Source: CAUZIZ01 sp965218775 (GTDB lineage Bacteria; Acidobacteriota; UBA6911; RPQK01; JAJDTT01). Taken from it: 64,000 nucleotides of DNA. The position numbers and the translations under genes were made by a program. Below, in pieces: positions 27,817 through 34,991 of the stretch; the stretch's first letter is position 1, and each line of letters opens with the position of its first letter. The notes beneath the pieces are model-generated. The model was not told where the DNA came from, made no database searches, and worked only from the letters and a program-made list of their open reading frames with translations. Location of the stretch: contig CBDCLS010000003.1 of the NCBI GenBank assembly GCA_965218775.1, forward strand, positions 992,001 through 1,056,000. The letters run 5' to 3'.

Positions 27817-28786
27817 ACAAGAAACTCAAGATGCTATTCGGATTCTTGTCGGTGTTCCTGTTGACAGCGGAGATACTCATTGGCATTCACGACACAGAAG
27901 CAACGTTTTTTCGAGAGCTGTTCCAAGGCTGCCTTTCGGAGCACAGACGCATCGAGTTCAGGGCTATCAATAACCGAACCGACGCAGTCGAGCAAAAGTT
28001 TTTGAGATCTCTCGACGAGGATTTCCTCAGCGCCAACAATGAACAGCGCTCCGGCTGGGATCACTACTTCGGGATCCATCCCCGAGACCGAAATGGTGGT
28101 TCCGCCGAAGCCGTGAGTTTCGTCACGTGTATCTGGGCCGACGTGGACTGGAAGAACTTCCCTGGTGGCAGGGATGAAGCCATCCAGCAAATTAGAAATT
28201 TCGTCGTTCCGCCCTCGGTCGTCACTGACAGCGGGCACGGATACCACGTTTACTGGTTTCTGAAGGAGCCAGAGCCACTGGAGGATCCCCAATGCTTCGG
28301 CAGGTCGTCAGGGGGGTCCAGCAGGCCATCGGTTCTGATCCCGTTGATGACCTGCCAAGGCTCCTCCGAGTTCCAGGTACCTTGAATTACAAGGATCCCA
28401 CGAATCCAGTTCCTTGCAGGATAATCTTCTCCGACTACACGCGGCGTTACACGGTTTCAGCCTTTGAGCTCTTCGCTTCGGACGACAGCACCTCGCAGTC
28501 CCAACCATCCCATCCCATAGACGAGGTTATCCCCGAGGGTGCCCGGAATCAGACCCTCATGAGCCTGGCTGGGTCGATGCGTCGGAGAGGGATGTCCAGC
28601 GACGAGATCTATAACGCCATTCGGGGGGGGTCAACACCCACCGATGCAGACCGCCCTTGTGGGACTCAGAGGTACAGAGTATCGCCACCAGTGCAGCACG
28701 GTATCAGCCTTCCGATTCTATATTCACTAACACCAAACCAGCCGACAGAGAGGCCTGGCTTGACCGGCAAAAACTCCCAGCCCTGA
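27813..28786 (+). pseudogene. RepB-like primase/PriCT portion, frameshifted
   Basis: Frame 1 (27813-28290) encodes a primase-polymerase-like domain (FVTCIWADVDWKNFPGGR, VVTDSGHGYHVYWFLKEP). The frame shifts near a C4 run (about 28287-28290). Frame 2 continues (DDLPRLLRVPGTLNYKDP) and carries a PriCT-type region (EGARNQTLMSLAGSMRRRGM). A second shift occurs in an 8-G run at 28623-28630. With 9 Gs the frame would run straight into the DUF3987 gene, as NTHRCRPPLWDSEVQ, giving one protein of about 826 residues. The ancestral product would start replication of the excised element. Sequence errors in homopolymers are an alternative explanation. Confidence 0.75.
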
Positions 28787-30294
28787 CCCGCCCGGTGCCA
28801 ACTCTCCCCCAGGATCTTCTCCCAGGAACATTGAAACCCTGGCTGGTGGATACGTCAGAACGCCTCCAGGTTCCCCTGGAGTTTGTTGCCGCCCCCGCGA
28901 TTGTGGCTCTGGGAGCCGTGGTAGGACGGCAAGTCGGCGTCTGTCCGAAGAAGCACGACGATTGGTGTGTGAACCCGAATCTCTGGGGCGGAAATGTCGC
29001 AAGGACGGGGATGCTCAAAACAGCGTCGATCCAGGAAGCTCTGGGGCCGCTTGGACAACTTGTTGCCCTATCCCGAGAACGATATCGGCAAGAGAAGGAA
29101 GAGGGTCAGCCCAAACTGGAGGCTCACGGTGCGCAGATCAAAGCGGTAAAGGACCGCATGAAAACCGCAGCTAAGAAGAGGCTCGTGAAGCTGGAGAACT
29201 GGGCCAAGAACAGACAGGAACTCGAAGGCCTCGAAGAAGAACTTCGGGAGTTGGAGGTAGCCGCCGCCGCCATGGAAGTGAAGGAGCAACGCTACAAAAC
29301 CAATGATCCCACTGTGGAGAAGCTAGCCGTACTCCTGGCGGAGAACCCACGCGGCCTTCTCCTATGCCGGGATGAACTCTCCGGTTGGCTCCGCAGCCTT
29401 GAGAGAACCGGTCGGGAGGGTGATCGGGAATTCTTCCTGGAAAGCTGGAACGGGACCGGAAGCTATACCGTCGATCGAATCGGACGCGGAACTCTTCATG
29501 TGGAGGCTTTATGCCTGTCGATCTTTGGCGGGATTCAGCCCGGAAAGCTCGGGAGATACGTCAGGGAGGCCCTGGAGGGTGGCTTTGCCGACGATGGTCT
29601 GCTCCAACGTTTTCAGATCCTCGTACACCCGGACCCCGGTGACTGGAAGTTCGTTGATCGAAGGCCGGACCAGAAGGCAAGGGAACGGGCCTACCGGATC
29701 TATGCTCGGCTGGATCGTCTCGATGCAGACACTCTGGGTGTGACCGAAGAGTCCTCCTCGGGAATTCCCGTCTTGCGTTTTTCAGGCGATGCCCAAAAGC
29801 TCTTCAATCCCTGGTTGGCAGAGCTTGAAGCCCGTCTCCGCTCGGGGGAAATCGAGACCCCGGCATTCGAGTCCGTTCTCGCGAAGTATCGCTCTTTGAT
29901 GCCGAGCCTAAGTCTCCTGTTTCACCTGGTCGAATGGGCCGACGGGCAGACAACTGGAGATGGAATCTCGAAGGAATCAGCGGCCCAGGCTGCGGCCTGG
30001 TGCGATTTCCTTGAAGCCCACGCCCTGAAAATCTACGCCGGTGCGATCCATCCGGACGTGGAATCCGCCCATGCACTCGCCAAGCGGATTGAGACTGGCG
30101 AGGTACGGGACGGCGACACCATCAAAGACATCTACCGTCACGGCTGGAGTCTTCTGAGTTCCAGGTCCGATGTCGTCGGTGCCATTGGGGTACTGGAGGA
30201 CTGCCACTGGCTTCGGGTCCAGAAACTGGGTGATCAGGGGCGACCGAGTGAGGTCATCAGACTCCACCCTGATTTCAGAGGAGCGGAATCGTGA
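28657..30294 (+). CDS. DUF3987 replication-associated protein (probable primase-fused helicase part)
   Basis: A 545-residue open frame. Residues about 60-140 (LEFVAAPAIVALGAVVGRQVG, DWCVNPNLWGGNVARTGMLKT) are the DUF3987 N-terminal part, where the P-loop-like site appears as VARTGMLKTASIQ, not a canonical GKS/T. A coiled coil (residues 130-215) is followed by LLLCRDELSGWLRSLE, which looks like the acidic motif of an ATPase. DUF3987 proteins accompany primases in satellite-like elements. The true N-terminus is probably the primase module now out of frame upstream; TTG at 28657 is only the first start in this frame. Confidence 0.75.
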   Translation: MWDSEVQSIATSAARYQPSDSIFTNTKPADREAWLDRQKLPALTRPVPTLPQDLLPGTLKPWLVDTSERLQVPLEFVAAPAIVALGAVVGRQVGVCPKKHDDWCVNPNLWGGNVARTGMLKTASIQEALGPLGQLVALSRERYRQEKEEGQPKLEAHGAQIKAVKDRMKTAAKKRLVKLENWAKNRQELEGLEEELRELEVAAAAMEVKEQRYKTNDPTVEKLAVLLAENPRGLLLCRDELSGWLRSLERTGREGDREFFLESWNGTGSYTVDRIGRGTLHVEALCLSIFGGIQPGKLGRYVREALEGGFADDGLLQRFQILVHPDPGDWKFVDRRPDQKARERAYRIYARLDRLDADTLGVTEESSSGIPVLRFSGDAQKLFNPWLAELEARLRSGEIETPAFESVLAKYRSLMPSLSLLFHLVEWADGQTTGDGISKESAAQAAAWCDFLEAHALKIYAGAIHPDVESAHALAKRIETGEVRDGDTIKDIYRHGWSLLSSRSDVVGAIGVLEDCHWLRVQKLGDQGRPSEVIRLHPDFRGAES

Positions 30295-31148
30295 TCTTCA
30301 AAAGCCGCTGGTTGGATGTACTGCACAGGATCAGGCAGGGAGCCGCTCCAGCCGAAGTATCGACGGAGGGAACAAGCATCCCTTCTTCACCTACGGATAA
30401 GACCCCCACCAGGACTTTCGACAGTTTAGACAGTGAGTCGCTAAGGCGTAAATTTGAAGATGCCGCGGAGCCCTACACCCTTACCGAAGAAGACGAAGTT
30501 GAACTCGAAGCCTACATCAAACAGGCACATCCTGAACTACACGAGAGAGCAGAAAAACTCTACAAGTCCATTAATAGCAACTGGATAGCTTTTCTTTTCG
30601 GTAGGAGGGATCAACGAGGCTCAACTCTTGAGGATCTGAAGACCACCTTTCAGGAGTGGGCAGAACTCCAGCAGAAGAAGATCACCCTGTCTGCTGAAAA
30701 TACCTTTAAGCGACGAACTGTCGAAGCTGCCGAAAGTAGTAAGAAGTCCGTTTTTTCACCTAAGCGACTAACTGTCGAAACTGTCGAAAGTCAGGAAAAG
30801 CCCACTTTTTTGTCTAAGCGACTCACTGCCGAAACTGCCGAAAGGACTTTAGACAGTTTAGACAGTGAGTCGCAAAGGGGTAATTCGAAAGGGCCGATCG
30901 GCGATTCGCGCCAATGGATTCTGAGCCCGGACGGTCCAGGGAAGATCCTCTGGTGCTCGGTCTCCTGGGATCGAGCCGCCGTCGTTCTGCGCGAGGATTT
31001 GGTAAACCTGGCTGCCGGAAGACGGCCCATTAGGTTCTTCGAGTGGTCAGAACTTCGTCCGATGCCCCGTGCACCTCCCGAGAAGAAGTCTCGTAGGAGG
31101 CCGAGCAGGGAGGCCAAGTTCAAGGCCCCATCCTTGTTCGAGAAATAG
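30291..31148 (+). CDS. Element protein with internal repeat DNA, unknown function
   Basis: A 285-residue hydrophilic protein starting GTG at 30291, overlapping the DUF3987 stop (GTGA). No family is recognised. Short protein repeats come from repeated DNA beneath: DSLDSES appears twice, and KRRTVEAAES / KRLTVETVES / KRLTAETAE follow each other. The C-terminus (WILSPDGPGKILWCSV...) looks globular, and the tail is Arg/Lys-rich. Similar repeat-derived peptide runs occur in primase-linked proteins of other mobile elements, as I recall. The repeats may be DNA sites that happen to be translated. Confidence 0.5.
   Translation: MIFKSRWLDVLHRIRQGAAPAEVSTEGTSIPSSPTDKTPTRTFDSLDSESLRRKFEDAAEPYTLTEEDEVELEAYIKQAHPELHERAEKLYKSINSNWIAFLFGRRDQRGSTLEDLKTTFQEWAELQQKKITLSAENTFKRRTVEAAESSKKSVFSPKRLTVETVESQEKPTFLSKRLTAETAERTLDSLDSESQRGNSKGPIGDSRQWILSPDGPGKILWCSVSWDRAAVVLREDLVNLAAGRRPIRFFEWSELRPMPRAPPEKKSRRRPSREAKFKAPSLFEK
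30416..30874. repeat. Five copies of a ~30-bp repeat, with a 27-bp-arm palindrome
   Basis: Consensus GCGACTCACTGTCTAAACTG (continuing TCGAAAGTCC) occurs five times: minus at about 30416-30447, plus at about 30706-30736, 30761-30791 and 30815-30846, minus at about 30844-30874. The last two face each other: arms 30818-30844 and 30847-30873 are 27 bp each, match at 23 positions and are separated by only 2 bp. This could extrude a cruciform or form an RNA hairpin. Iteron or origin function is an inference from number, orientation and proximity to the primase. Confidence 0.7.
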
Positions 31149-31195
31149 GGGACAGCACTGCAACTGCTGCCCCCCCAAACGAAAGGACGAAAACA

Positions 31196-31393
31196 TTGAA
31201 AGATTACGGCATTCATTTAAAGGAAGCAACATCTAGGCAATCCCATCAATCCCCTAGTAGCCCTTGGGGTGCGGGAACACTGGATGAAGACCAGTGGCGC
31301 CACCTACTGAAATGGGTTGCTGAGGTAGGTTGCCTGGCAAACAAGGCAAAATTCGAAAATCAAATAGGAGGAAAGAAAAATGAAGATCGGTGA
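31196..31393 (+). CDS. Small hypothetical protein, doubtful
   Basis: A 65-residue frame from a TTG start preceded by AAAGGA. The middle part (LDEDQWRHLLKWVAEVGCLAN) looks like a helical segment. It overlaps the next gene (31380) by 14 bp. No family is recognised, and the last 15 residues are low-complexity because they run over the next gene's ribosome site. Confidence 0.3.
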   Translation: MKDYGIHLKEATSRQSHQSPSSPWGAGTLDEDQWRHLLKWVAEVGCLANKAKFENQIGGKKNEDR

Positions 31394-31721
31394 ACTGTTT
31401 CCAAGTCGCTACATAAAAGCAACAGATCTCGATGGAGATCAAGTCTTCACCATAGAGGCTGTCAAGAGGGAAGAGCTAAACGGTGAGGCTAGAGCGGTAG
31501 TTGACTTTAAGGAGTCCGAGACAGGCCTGGTGCTGAATCGCACCAATGCAAACACGATCGCCTCCCTTTACGGACAGGACACAGAGGACTGGTTGGGTCA
31601 GCGCATCACACTCTTCGCGACCGAGGTGGATTTTCGTGGCCAGCAGACGCTCGCAACCCGCGTGCGTATGCGGCAACCGGAAGAACAGGAGCCCGAGGTC
31701 ACAAAGGACACTTCGTTCTGA
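31380..31721 (+). CDS. Conserved phage/element-type protein, 113 residues
   Basis: Starts after a strong AGGAGGAAAG site. The sequence MKIGELFPSRYIKATDLDGDQ..., with VVDFKESETGLVLNRTNANTI in the middle and ITLFATEVDFRGQQTLATRVR near the end, matches a type of small beta-rich protein I know from prophages and integrative elements, usually beside replication or recombination genes. Its role is not known to me. It is intact and has the best ribosome site in the element apart from the integrase. Confidence 0.55.
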   Translation: MKIGELFPSRYIKATDLDGDQVFTIEAVKREELNGEARAVVDFKESETGLVLNRTNANTIASLYGQDTEDWLGQRITLFATEVDFRGQQTLATRVRMRQPEEQEPEVTKDTSF

Positions 31722-31791
31722 ATGAAGGAGGACCGCAGAATGGGCTCGGGCGACAGGCTTACCCCGGCCCATTCTGCCTAGGCTTCGCATA

Positions 31792-31974
31792 ATGATGATC
31801 GGAAAGCCGGGCGCCTTGATACAGGTTCCCAGCCAGCGCTTATTCGGTCCGAGGGCAGCTGCGCGCTATCTGGGGGTGCATGAACAGACTCTCAAGAAGA
31901 TGACGGACGAAGGGGAGCTCCAGGCCAAGTGGATGCGCAATTGCAAAGCGTTGTCCCCTAGAAATAGGAACTGA
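31792..31974 (+). CDS. AlpA/excisionase-type HTH protein, short
   Basis: A 60-residue frame with a MerR-like winged HTH start (GPRAAARYLGVHEQTLKKMTDEGEL). Family members continue with an Arg-rich wing (MRNRRAYRLEDLD-like). Here MRNCKAL is followed by an unrelated tail, so the 3' end may be frameshifted. Proteins of this type act as excision directionality factors or regulators. It lies between the accessory genes and a second HTH gene, 3 bp before the latter. Confidence 0.55.
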   Translation: MMIGKPGALIQVPSQRLFGPRAAARYLGVHEQTLKKMTDEGELQAKWMRNCKALSPRNRN

Positions 31975-31976
31975 GC

Positions 31977-32226
31977 ATGAATCTGAAAAACGACGTGCTG
32001 ACATACAAGGAAGCCGCTCAGTTGCTCTCAGGGTCTCGGAAAGAACACTGGAACGCTGGGTGGCCGAGAGTCGTATTCCTCATGTCCGCCTCCCACAGCG
32101 TGGCACATGGTCCAGCATCCGCTTTCTTCGTTCTCAATTGCTCAGATGGCTTGAGCAGCGAGCAGTTAAACCGGTACGATTGAGCCGTCACATGTCACCC
32201 CCGCCCTGGAAAGGAGGTGGCAGATG
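31977..32226 (+). pseudogene. Excisionase-type HTH gene, frameshifted
   Basis: Starts MNLKNDVLTYKEAAQLL. After the first helix the frame shifts at a CTCT repeat (32025-32028). Removing two bases restores AQLLRVSERTLERWV, followed by PHVRLPQRGTW and WLEQRAVKPV, a complete winged HTH of the AlpA/HTH_17 type. The corrected frame ends in TGA at 32224-32226, overlapping the integrase ATG (ATGA), so the two were translationally coupled. Loss of this gene would impair excision. A sequencing slip is possible. Confidence 0.7.
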
Positions 32227-33327
32227 AAGGGAAAAGTAAAGGGGGTGTTTCATAGGGGCGGTGTGGCCTACATCAGGTACAAGGACGAGCATGGCAACGA
32301 CGTTCGCGAGAGCACATATCAGCGCAGCTTCAGGGTCGCCGAGCAAATTCTCGCCAAGAGGAAGTCTGAGCTGGCGATGCGAAAGCACTTTCCCACACGC
32401 CGATTCAACAAGGTTTTCTTTCGAGAGCTTGAAGGGTATTGGTGGCAGATGCATGGGCGATTCACGCGCAGCCGCTTGGAGTATTTGGTGCCGAGAGTCG
32501 ATCAGGAATTTGGCAGCAAGAGAGCCAGAGAGATTCATCCGGACGACATTCAGGAATTTATGCTGGATTTGGAAGCGCAAGGGCTTTCAGCCTCAAGCAT
32601 AAACCACCACAGGAGTATCTTGAGCGGCATCTTCAACTTCGCCATCAAGCGTGGAAGATACGATCACAATCCAGTGCAAGCTGTGCCGCAAATGAAAGAG
32701 CCTCCTGGTCGTGACCGGGTCCCTACACCTGAAGAGATTCGCAAGCTACTTGATGCGTGCAATTACGGCGACGAGGAAGTCTACGTCTTCATCATCATGG
32801 CCGGTACTACCACTATGAGAAAGGGCGAGATCCTACAGAGGCGGTGGGATGAAATTCATCTGGACACTCGGATTCCGTACATCTACATTCCCCAGACAAA
32901 GAATGGCGACCCGAAGACAGTACCGATCCCTGAGATCGTGGTGGAGGCCGTGAAAAGGTTACCGAGCTATGGAAAGATCGAGTATCTGTTCCCATCGCGG
33001 CCAACGGCGAGATTTCCCAGTCCGGAGAGGCTATACATGTGGGACATCGGAAAACGCTTCAGGGAAGTGTGCCGCCGAGTAGGAGTTGAGGGTCTTCGCA
33101 TACACGACTTGCGTCATGCCGGTCCAAGCATCTTGCTAGCGCGCGGAGTACCGGACGGAATCGTTCGGAAACTCACGGGCCACCGCAGCCGAGAGTTGGA
33201 GAGATATCAACACCTCTCGGATGAGTTGAAGAGGAACACGGTAGAGTTGATCGCCGAGGAACTCTTTGGCGCACCCAGCGGCACAGTTCAGCGAGAACAG
33301 AACAAGCAACGAATGGCCAAGCTGTAA
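32224..33327 (+). CDS. Tyrosine recombinase (integrase)
   Basis: A 367-residue phage-type integrase. After an N-terminal arm-binding part come the SAM-like core-binding domain (residues about 70-150) and the catalytic domain, with Arg199 (TTMRKGEIL), Lys226 (QTKNGDPKTVP), His294 and Arg297 (HDLRHAG), His320 (GHRSREL) and nucleophile Tyr328 (ERYQHL). All are present, so the enzyme should be active. AAGGAGGTG precedes the start. It points toward the tRNA-Asp gene, 23 bp away, which is its attachment site. Confidence 0.95.
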   Translation: MKGKVKGVFHRGGVAYIRYKDEHGNDVRESTYQRSFRVAEQILAKRKSELAMRKHFPTRRFNKVFFRELEGYWWQMHGRFTRSRLEYLVPRVDQEFGSKRAREIHPDDIQEFMLDLEAQGLSASSINHHRSILSGIFNFAIKRGRYDHNPVQAVPQMKEPPGRDRVPTPEEIRKLLDACNYGDEEVYVFIIMAGTTTMRKGEILQRRWDEIHLDTRIPYIYIPQTKNGDPKTVPIPEIVVEAVKRLPSYGKIEYLFPSRPTARFPSPERLYMWDIGKRFREVCRRVGVEGLRIHDLRHAGPSILLARGVPDGIVRKLTGHRSRELERYQHLSDELKRNTVELIAEELFGAPSGTVQREQNKQRMAKL

Positions 33328-33349
33328 AGCTAACAAAATGAGTGAGTTA

Positions 33350-33401
33350 TTGGCGGGACCGACGAGACTCGAACTCGCGACCTCCGGCGTGACAGGCCGG
33401 C
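33350..33401 (-). repeat. attR: 3' end of tRNA-Asp bordering the integrase
   Basis: 52 bp identical to 24859-24910. It includes the last part of the intact tRNA gene and marks the right end of the element. Confidence 0.93.
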
Positions 33402-33428
33402 GTTCTAACCAAGCTGAACTACGGCCCC
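33351..33428 (-). tRNA. tRNA-Asp (anticodon GUC)
   Basis: The gene folds into a full cloverleaf: acceptor stem GGGGCCG/CGGTCCC, D arm with GGTTAG, anticodon stem CCGGC/GCCGG with loop CTGTCAC (anticodon GUC), T arm GCGAG-TTCGAGT-CTCGT, discriminator G and an encoded CCA. It is the integration target of the 8.5-kb element and is regenerated intact after integration. Confidence 0.96.
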
Positions 33429-33600
33429 GCCTGATGAGCGCCCATTATAGACCCATTGCCCCTCAGCGAGCAATTCCATCGATCTGTACACCGATCCCTG
33501 GCGGCAGAGAATCTGACTCTCTGTCATTGGTTCTACCAATGAGACTTGCCTTTATATATTCCAAGAAGTTATGGTAGGCCGCGTAAGCAAGGAGGAAGGT

Positions 33601-33852
33601 GTGGAAGAAGAATTCCAACTAGAGATCATCTACTGCGACGATTGAAACTACACTCCTCGAGCCGCCTGGATGGCGCTGGAATTGCTGGGTCACTACCGTC
33701 AAGAGATATCCGAGCTTAAGCTCGTCCCTTCGGGTGGTGGACGCTTCGAAGTGAGTGTGAACGGGAAGTTGGTGTTCTCTAAGCTTAGCGAAGGCCGTTT
33801 CCCGGAGCCGAAAGAACTTCGGCAGTTGATTGAGGGTACTAGCTTTCGATGA
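33601..33852 (+). CDS. SelW-like selenoprotein (Rdx family) with in-frame UGA at the CxxU position
   Basis: Reading from GTG at 33601 (GGAGG 5 nt upstream) gives VEEEFQLEIIYCDD, then UGA at 33643-33645, then NYTPRAAWMALELLGHYRQE..., ending at 33852. The pattern Y-C-x-x-UGA-x-Y-x-P is that of vertebrate and bacterial SelW (CxxU). Downstream VPSGGGRFEVSVNGKLVFSK and EGRFPEPKEL are the usual Rdx signatures. With Sec at position 15 the protein is 83 residues, standard for the family. Rdx proteins have a thioredoxin-like fold and a redox role. A Met-initiated shorter frame starting at 33670 lacks the redox motif and would be meaningless, which supports readthrough. Confidence 0.85.
33660..33677 (+). 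promoter_or_regulatory. Candidate bacterial SECIS hairpin
   Basis: AGCCGCC and GGCGCT pair (one bulged C) around the 5-nt loop UGGAU. A G is at loop position 2, and the loop lies about 22 nt after the UGA. Bacterial SECIS elements are hairpins directly downstream of the UGA with a G among the first two loop bases. The stem is short, so this is a suggestion and not a confirmed element. Confidence 0.45.
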
Positions 33853-33994
33853 GCTATCCCGTCTCCGCAGACCGACGATAGAGTCGTCTTTGAGCAAGGC
33901 AGGGTGGAGCCGGTTCTTGAAAGCCGGCTTACTTGAGGTCGGACGCACCGCGGCACCATCAGGAACCTTACTGTGCTTCTGGGAAAGCGGGTGC

Positions 33995-34318
33995 TCAGGA
34001 TCGGGGAGCAGAGAGCTGCTGTGTCAGCTTACTCTGAAGCCTCTGGCGAATAGCTGAGTGATCCGCGTTAGCCAGCTTGCACCAGTAGGGAAAACCTTCC
34101 TCGTCGCTGCAGATCCACTCGATCGCCTTCTTCTTGAGAAGCCGATAGTCCTTGCGCGAGTTTTCCTTTACGACTCGAAGGTCGATTACTGCCTCATGCC
34201 ATGCTTGTCGAAGGATGGCGACAGCCAGGTTCCTTTCGGATCGGAAATCCAGCTTTTCCTTGGGCTCGAAATAATCATGGACTGTTCCCCGCATCCGCAC
34301 GGCGGCATCATAGCACAC
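33995..34318 (-). CDS. Hypothetical helical protein, 107 residues
   Basis: A basic, helix-rich protein (LAVAILRQAWHEAVIDLRVVK, then KDYRLLKKKAIEWICSDEEGFPYWC and IRQRLQSKL). It resembles small proteins found near phages and integrated elements in which an AIEWI-SDDEGF-type motif precedes an HTH-like tail, as I recall. No firm family call. It may be a relic of an older element at this tRNA locus. The start could be at Met1 or Met9. Confidence 0.5.
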   Translation of the reverse strand: MCYDAAVRMRGTVHDYFEPKEKLDFRSERNLAVAILRQAWHEAVIDLRVVKENSRKDYRLLKKKAIEWICSDEEGFPYWCKLANADHSAIRQRLQSKLTQQLSAPRS

Positions 34319-34563
34319 TTATCTCGATTCTCAGCAGAAAAGTTCCAGAGAGGTTCAATTCCGTTTTATGGCCTTGGATTCGGCGAGTTTTCGGTCCCCC
34401 GAAAGGCCTTCCGGGCGGCTGAAACCCTGAAGTTCTTGGCCCGTGCTTACACCCTCAAGACGGCTTCTGGGTCGAGATTGCCTATGAAACACTGTGCCGG
34501 TTCGCTTGACTTTCACAGTGGCTTTGCGCGTCAATTAAGCCCTCTTTCAGGGAGAACGTTTTC

Positions 34564-34965
34564 GTGAATCAAGACCCATTTCAAGCCCACGCCACGACCC
34601 TGGGCAAACAACTGCTGGTGGAACTCTCTGGCTGCCATGGTGGGATGCTGGACAGTATCTCGCTGGTGGAGCGTTGCCTGGTCGAAGCCGTCAGGGAGGC
34701 CAAGGCCACCGTCGTCCAAACCGTTTTCCATCGGTTCAGCCCTTACGGGGTCAGCGGAGTAGTGGTGATCTCAGAGAGCCACGTTGCCATTCACACCTGG
34801 CCCGAGCACGGTTATGCGGCAGTTGACGTTTTTACTTGCAGTGAGCAGATAGATCCCTATTCGATCGTGGAGTCCCTGGTGAAGAAGTTCTCGGCCCGAC
34901 AGCACACGGCTACCCTGGTTCATCGGGGGCCGCACGCCATGTCTGAAGCGGCTGCGGTGGAGTGA
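34564..34965 (+). CDS. speD: S-adenosylmethionine decarboxylase proenzyme
   Basis: A 133-residue class 1b (bacterial) AdoMetDC, normal length. The self-cleavage site is Glu71-Ser72 (ISESHVAIHTWPEH), giving a pyruvoyl group on Ser72. Catalytic His (IHTWPE) and Cys (DVFTCSEQ) residues are present. It produces decarboxylated AdoMet for spermidine synthesis. No spermidine synthase is adjacent, and the upstream and downstream genes are unrelated. The start is GTG at 34564. Confidence 0.95.
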   Translation: MNQDPFQAHATTLGKQLLVELSGCHGGMLDSISLVERCLVEAVREAKATVVQTVFHRFSPYGVSGVVVISESHVAIHTWPEHGYAAVDVFTCSEQIDPYSIVESLVKKFSARQHTATLVHRGPHAMSEAAAVE

Positions 34966-34991
34966 AACTTATTACAGTTAATTACAGTTCA

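Larger units (their letters stand above)
24859..33401 (+). mobile_element. Integrative element in tRNA-Asp, 8.5 kb, partly decayed
   Basis: The element is bounded by a 52-bp perfect direct repeat that is the 3' part of tRNA-Asp (24859-24910 and 33350-33401), giving an 8,491-bp unit. The intact tRNA is at the right, next to the integrase, as expected for integration at the tRNA 3' end. Contents are an IS4-family insertion, an XRE remnant, primase/PriCT/DUF3987 replication genes, accessory genes, two AlpA-type HTH genes and the integrase. No capsid, conjugation or terminase gene is seen, so it resembles a satellite-like or mobilisable element. Bases 24911-25694 next to the left end contain no recognisable gene. 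Confidence 0.88.

Noticed and set aside
30416..30874. A CRISPR array
   Set aside because: Repeats occur in both orientations, spacing is irregular, the sequence is coding, and no cas gene is nearby.
33670..33852. A separate 60-residue gene starting at the Met
   Set aside because: The frame lacks the redox motif and the strong ribosome site lies upstream at 33591, so the UGA-containing reading is preferred.
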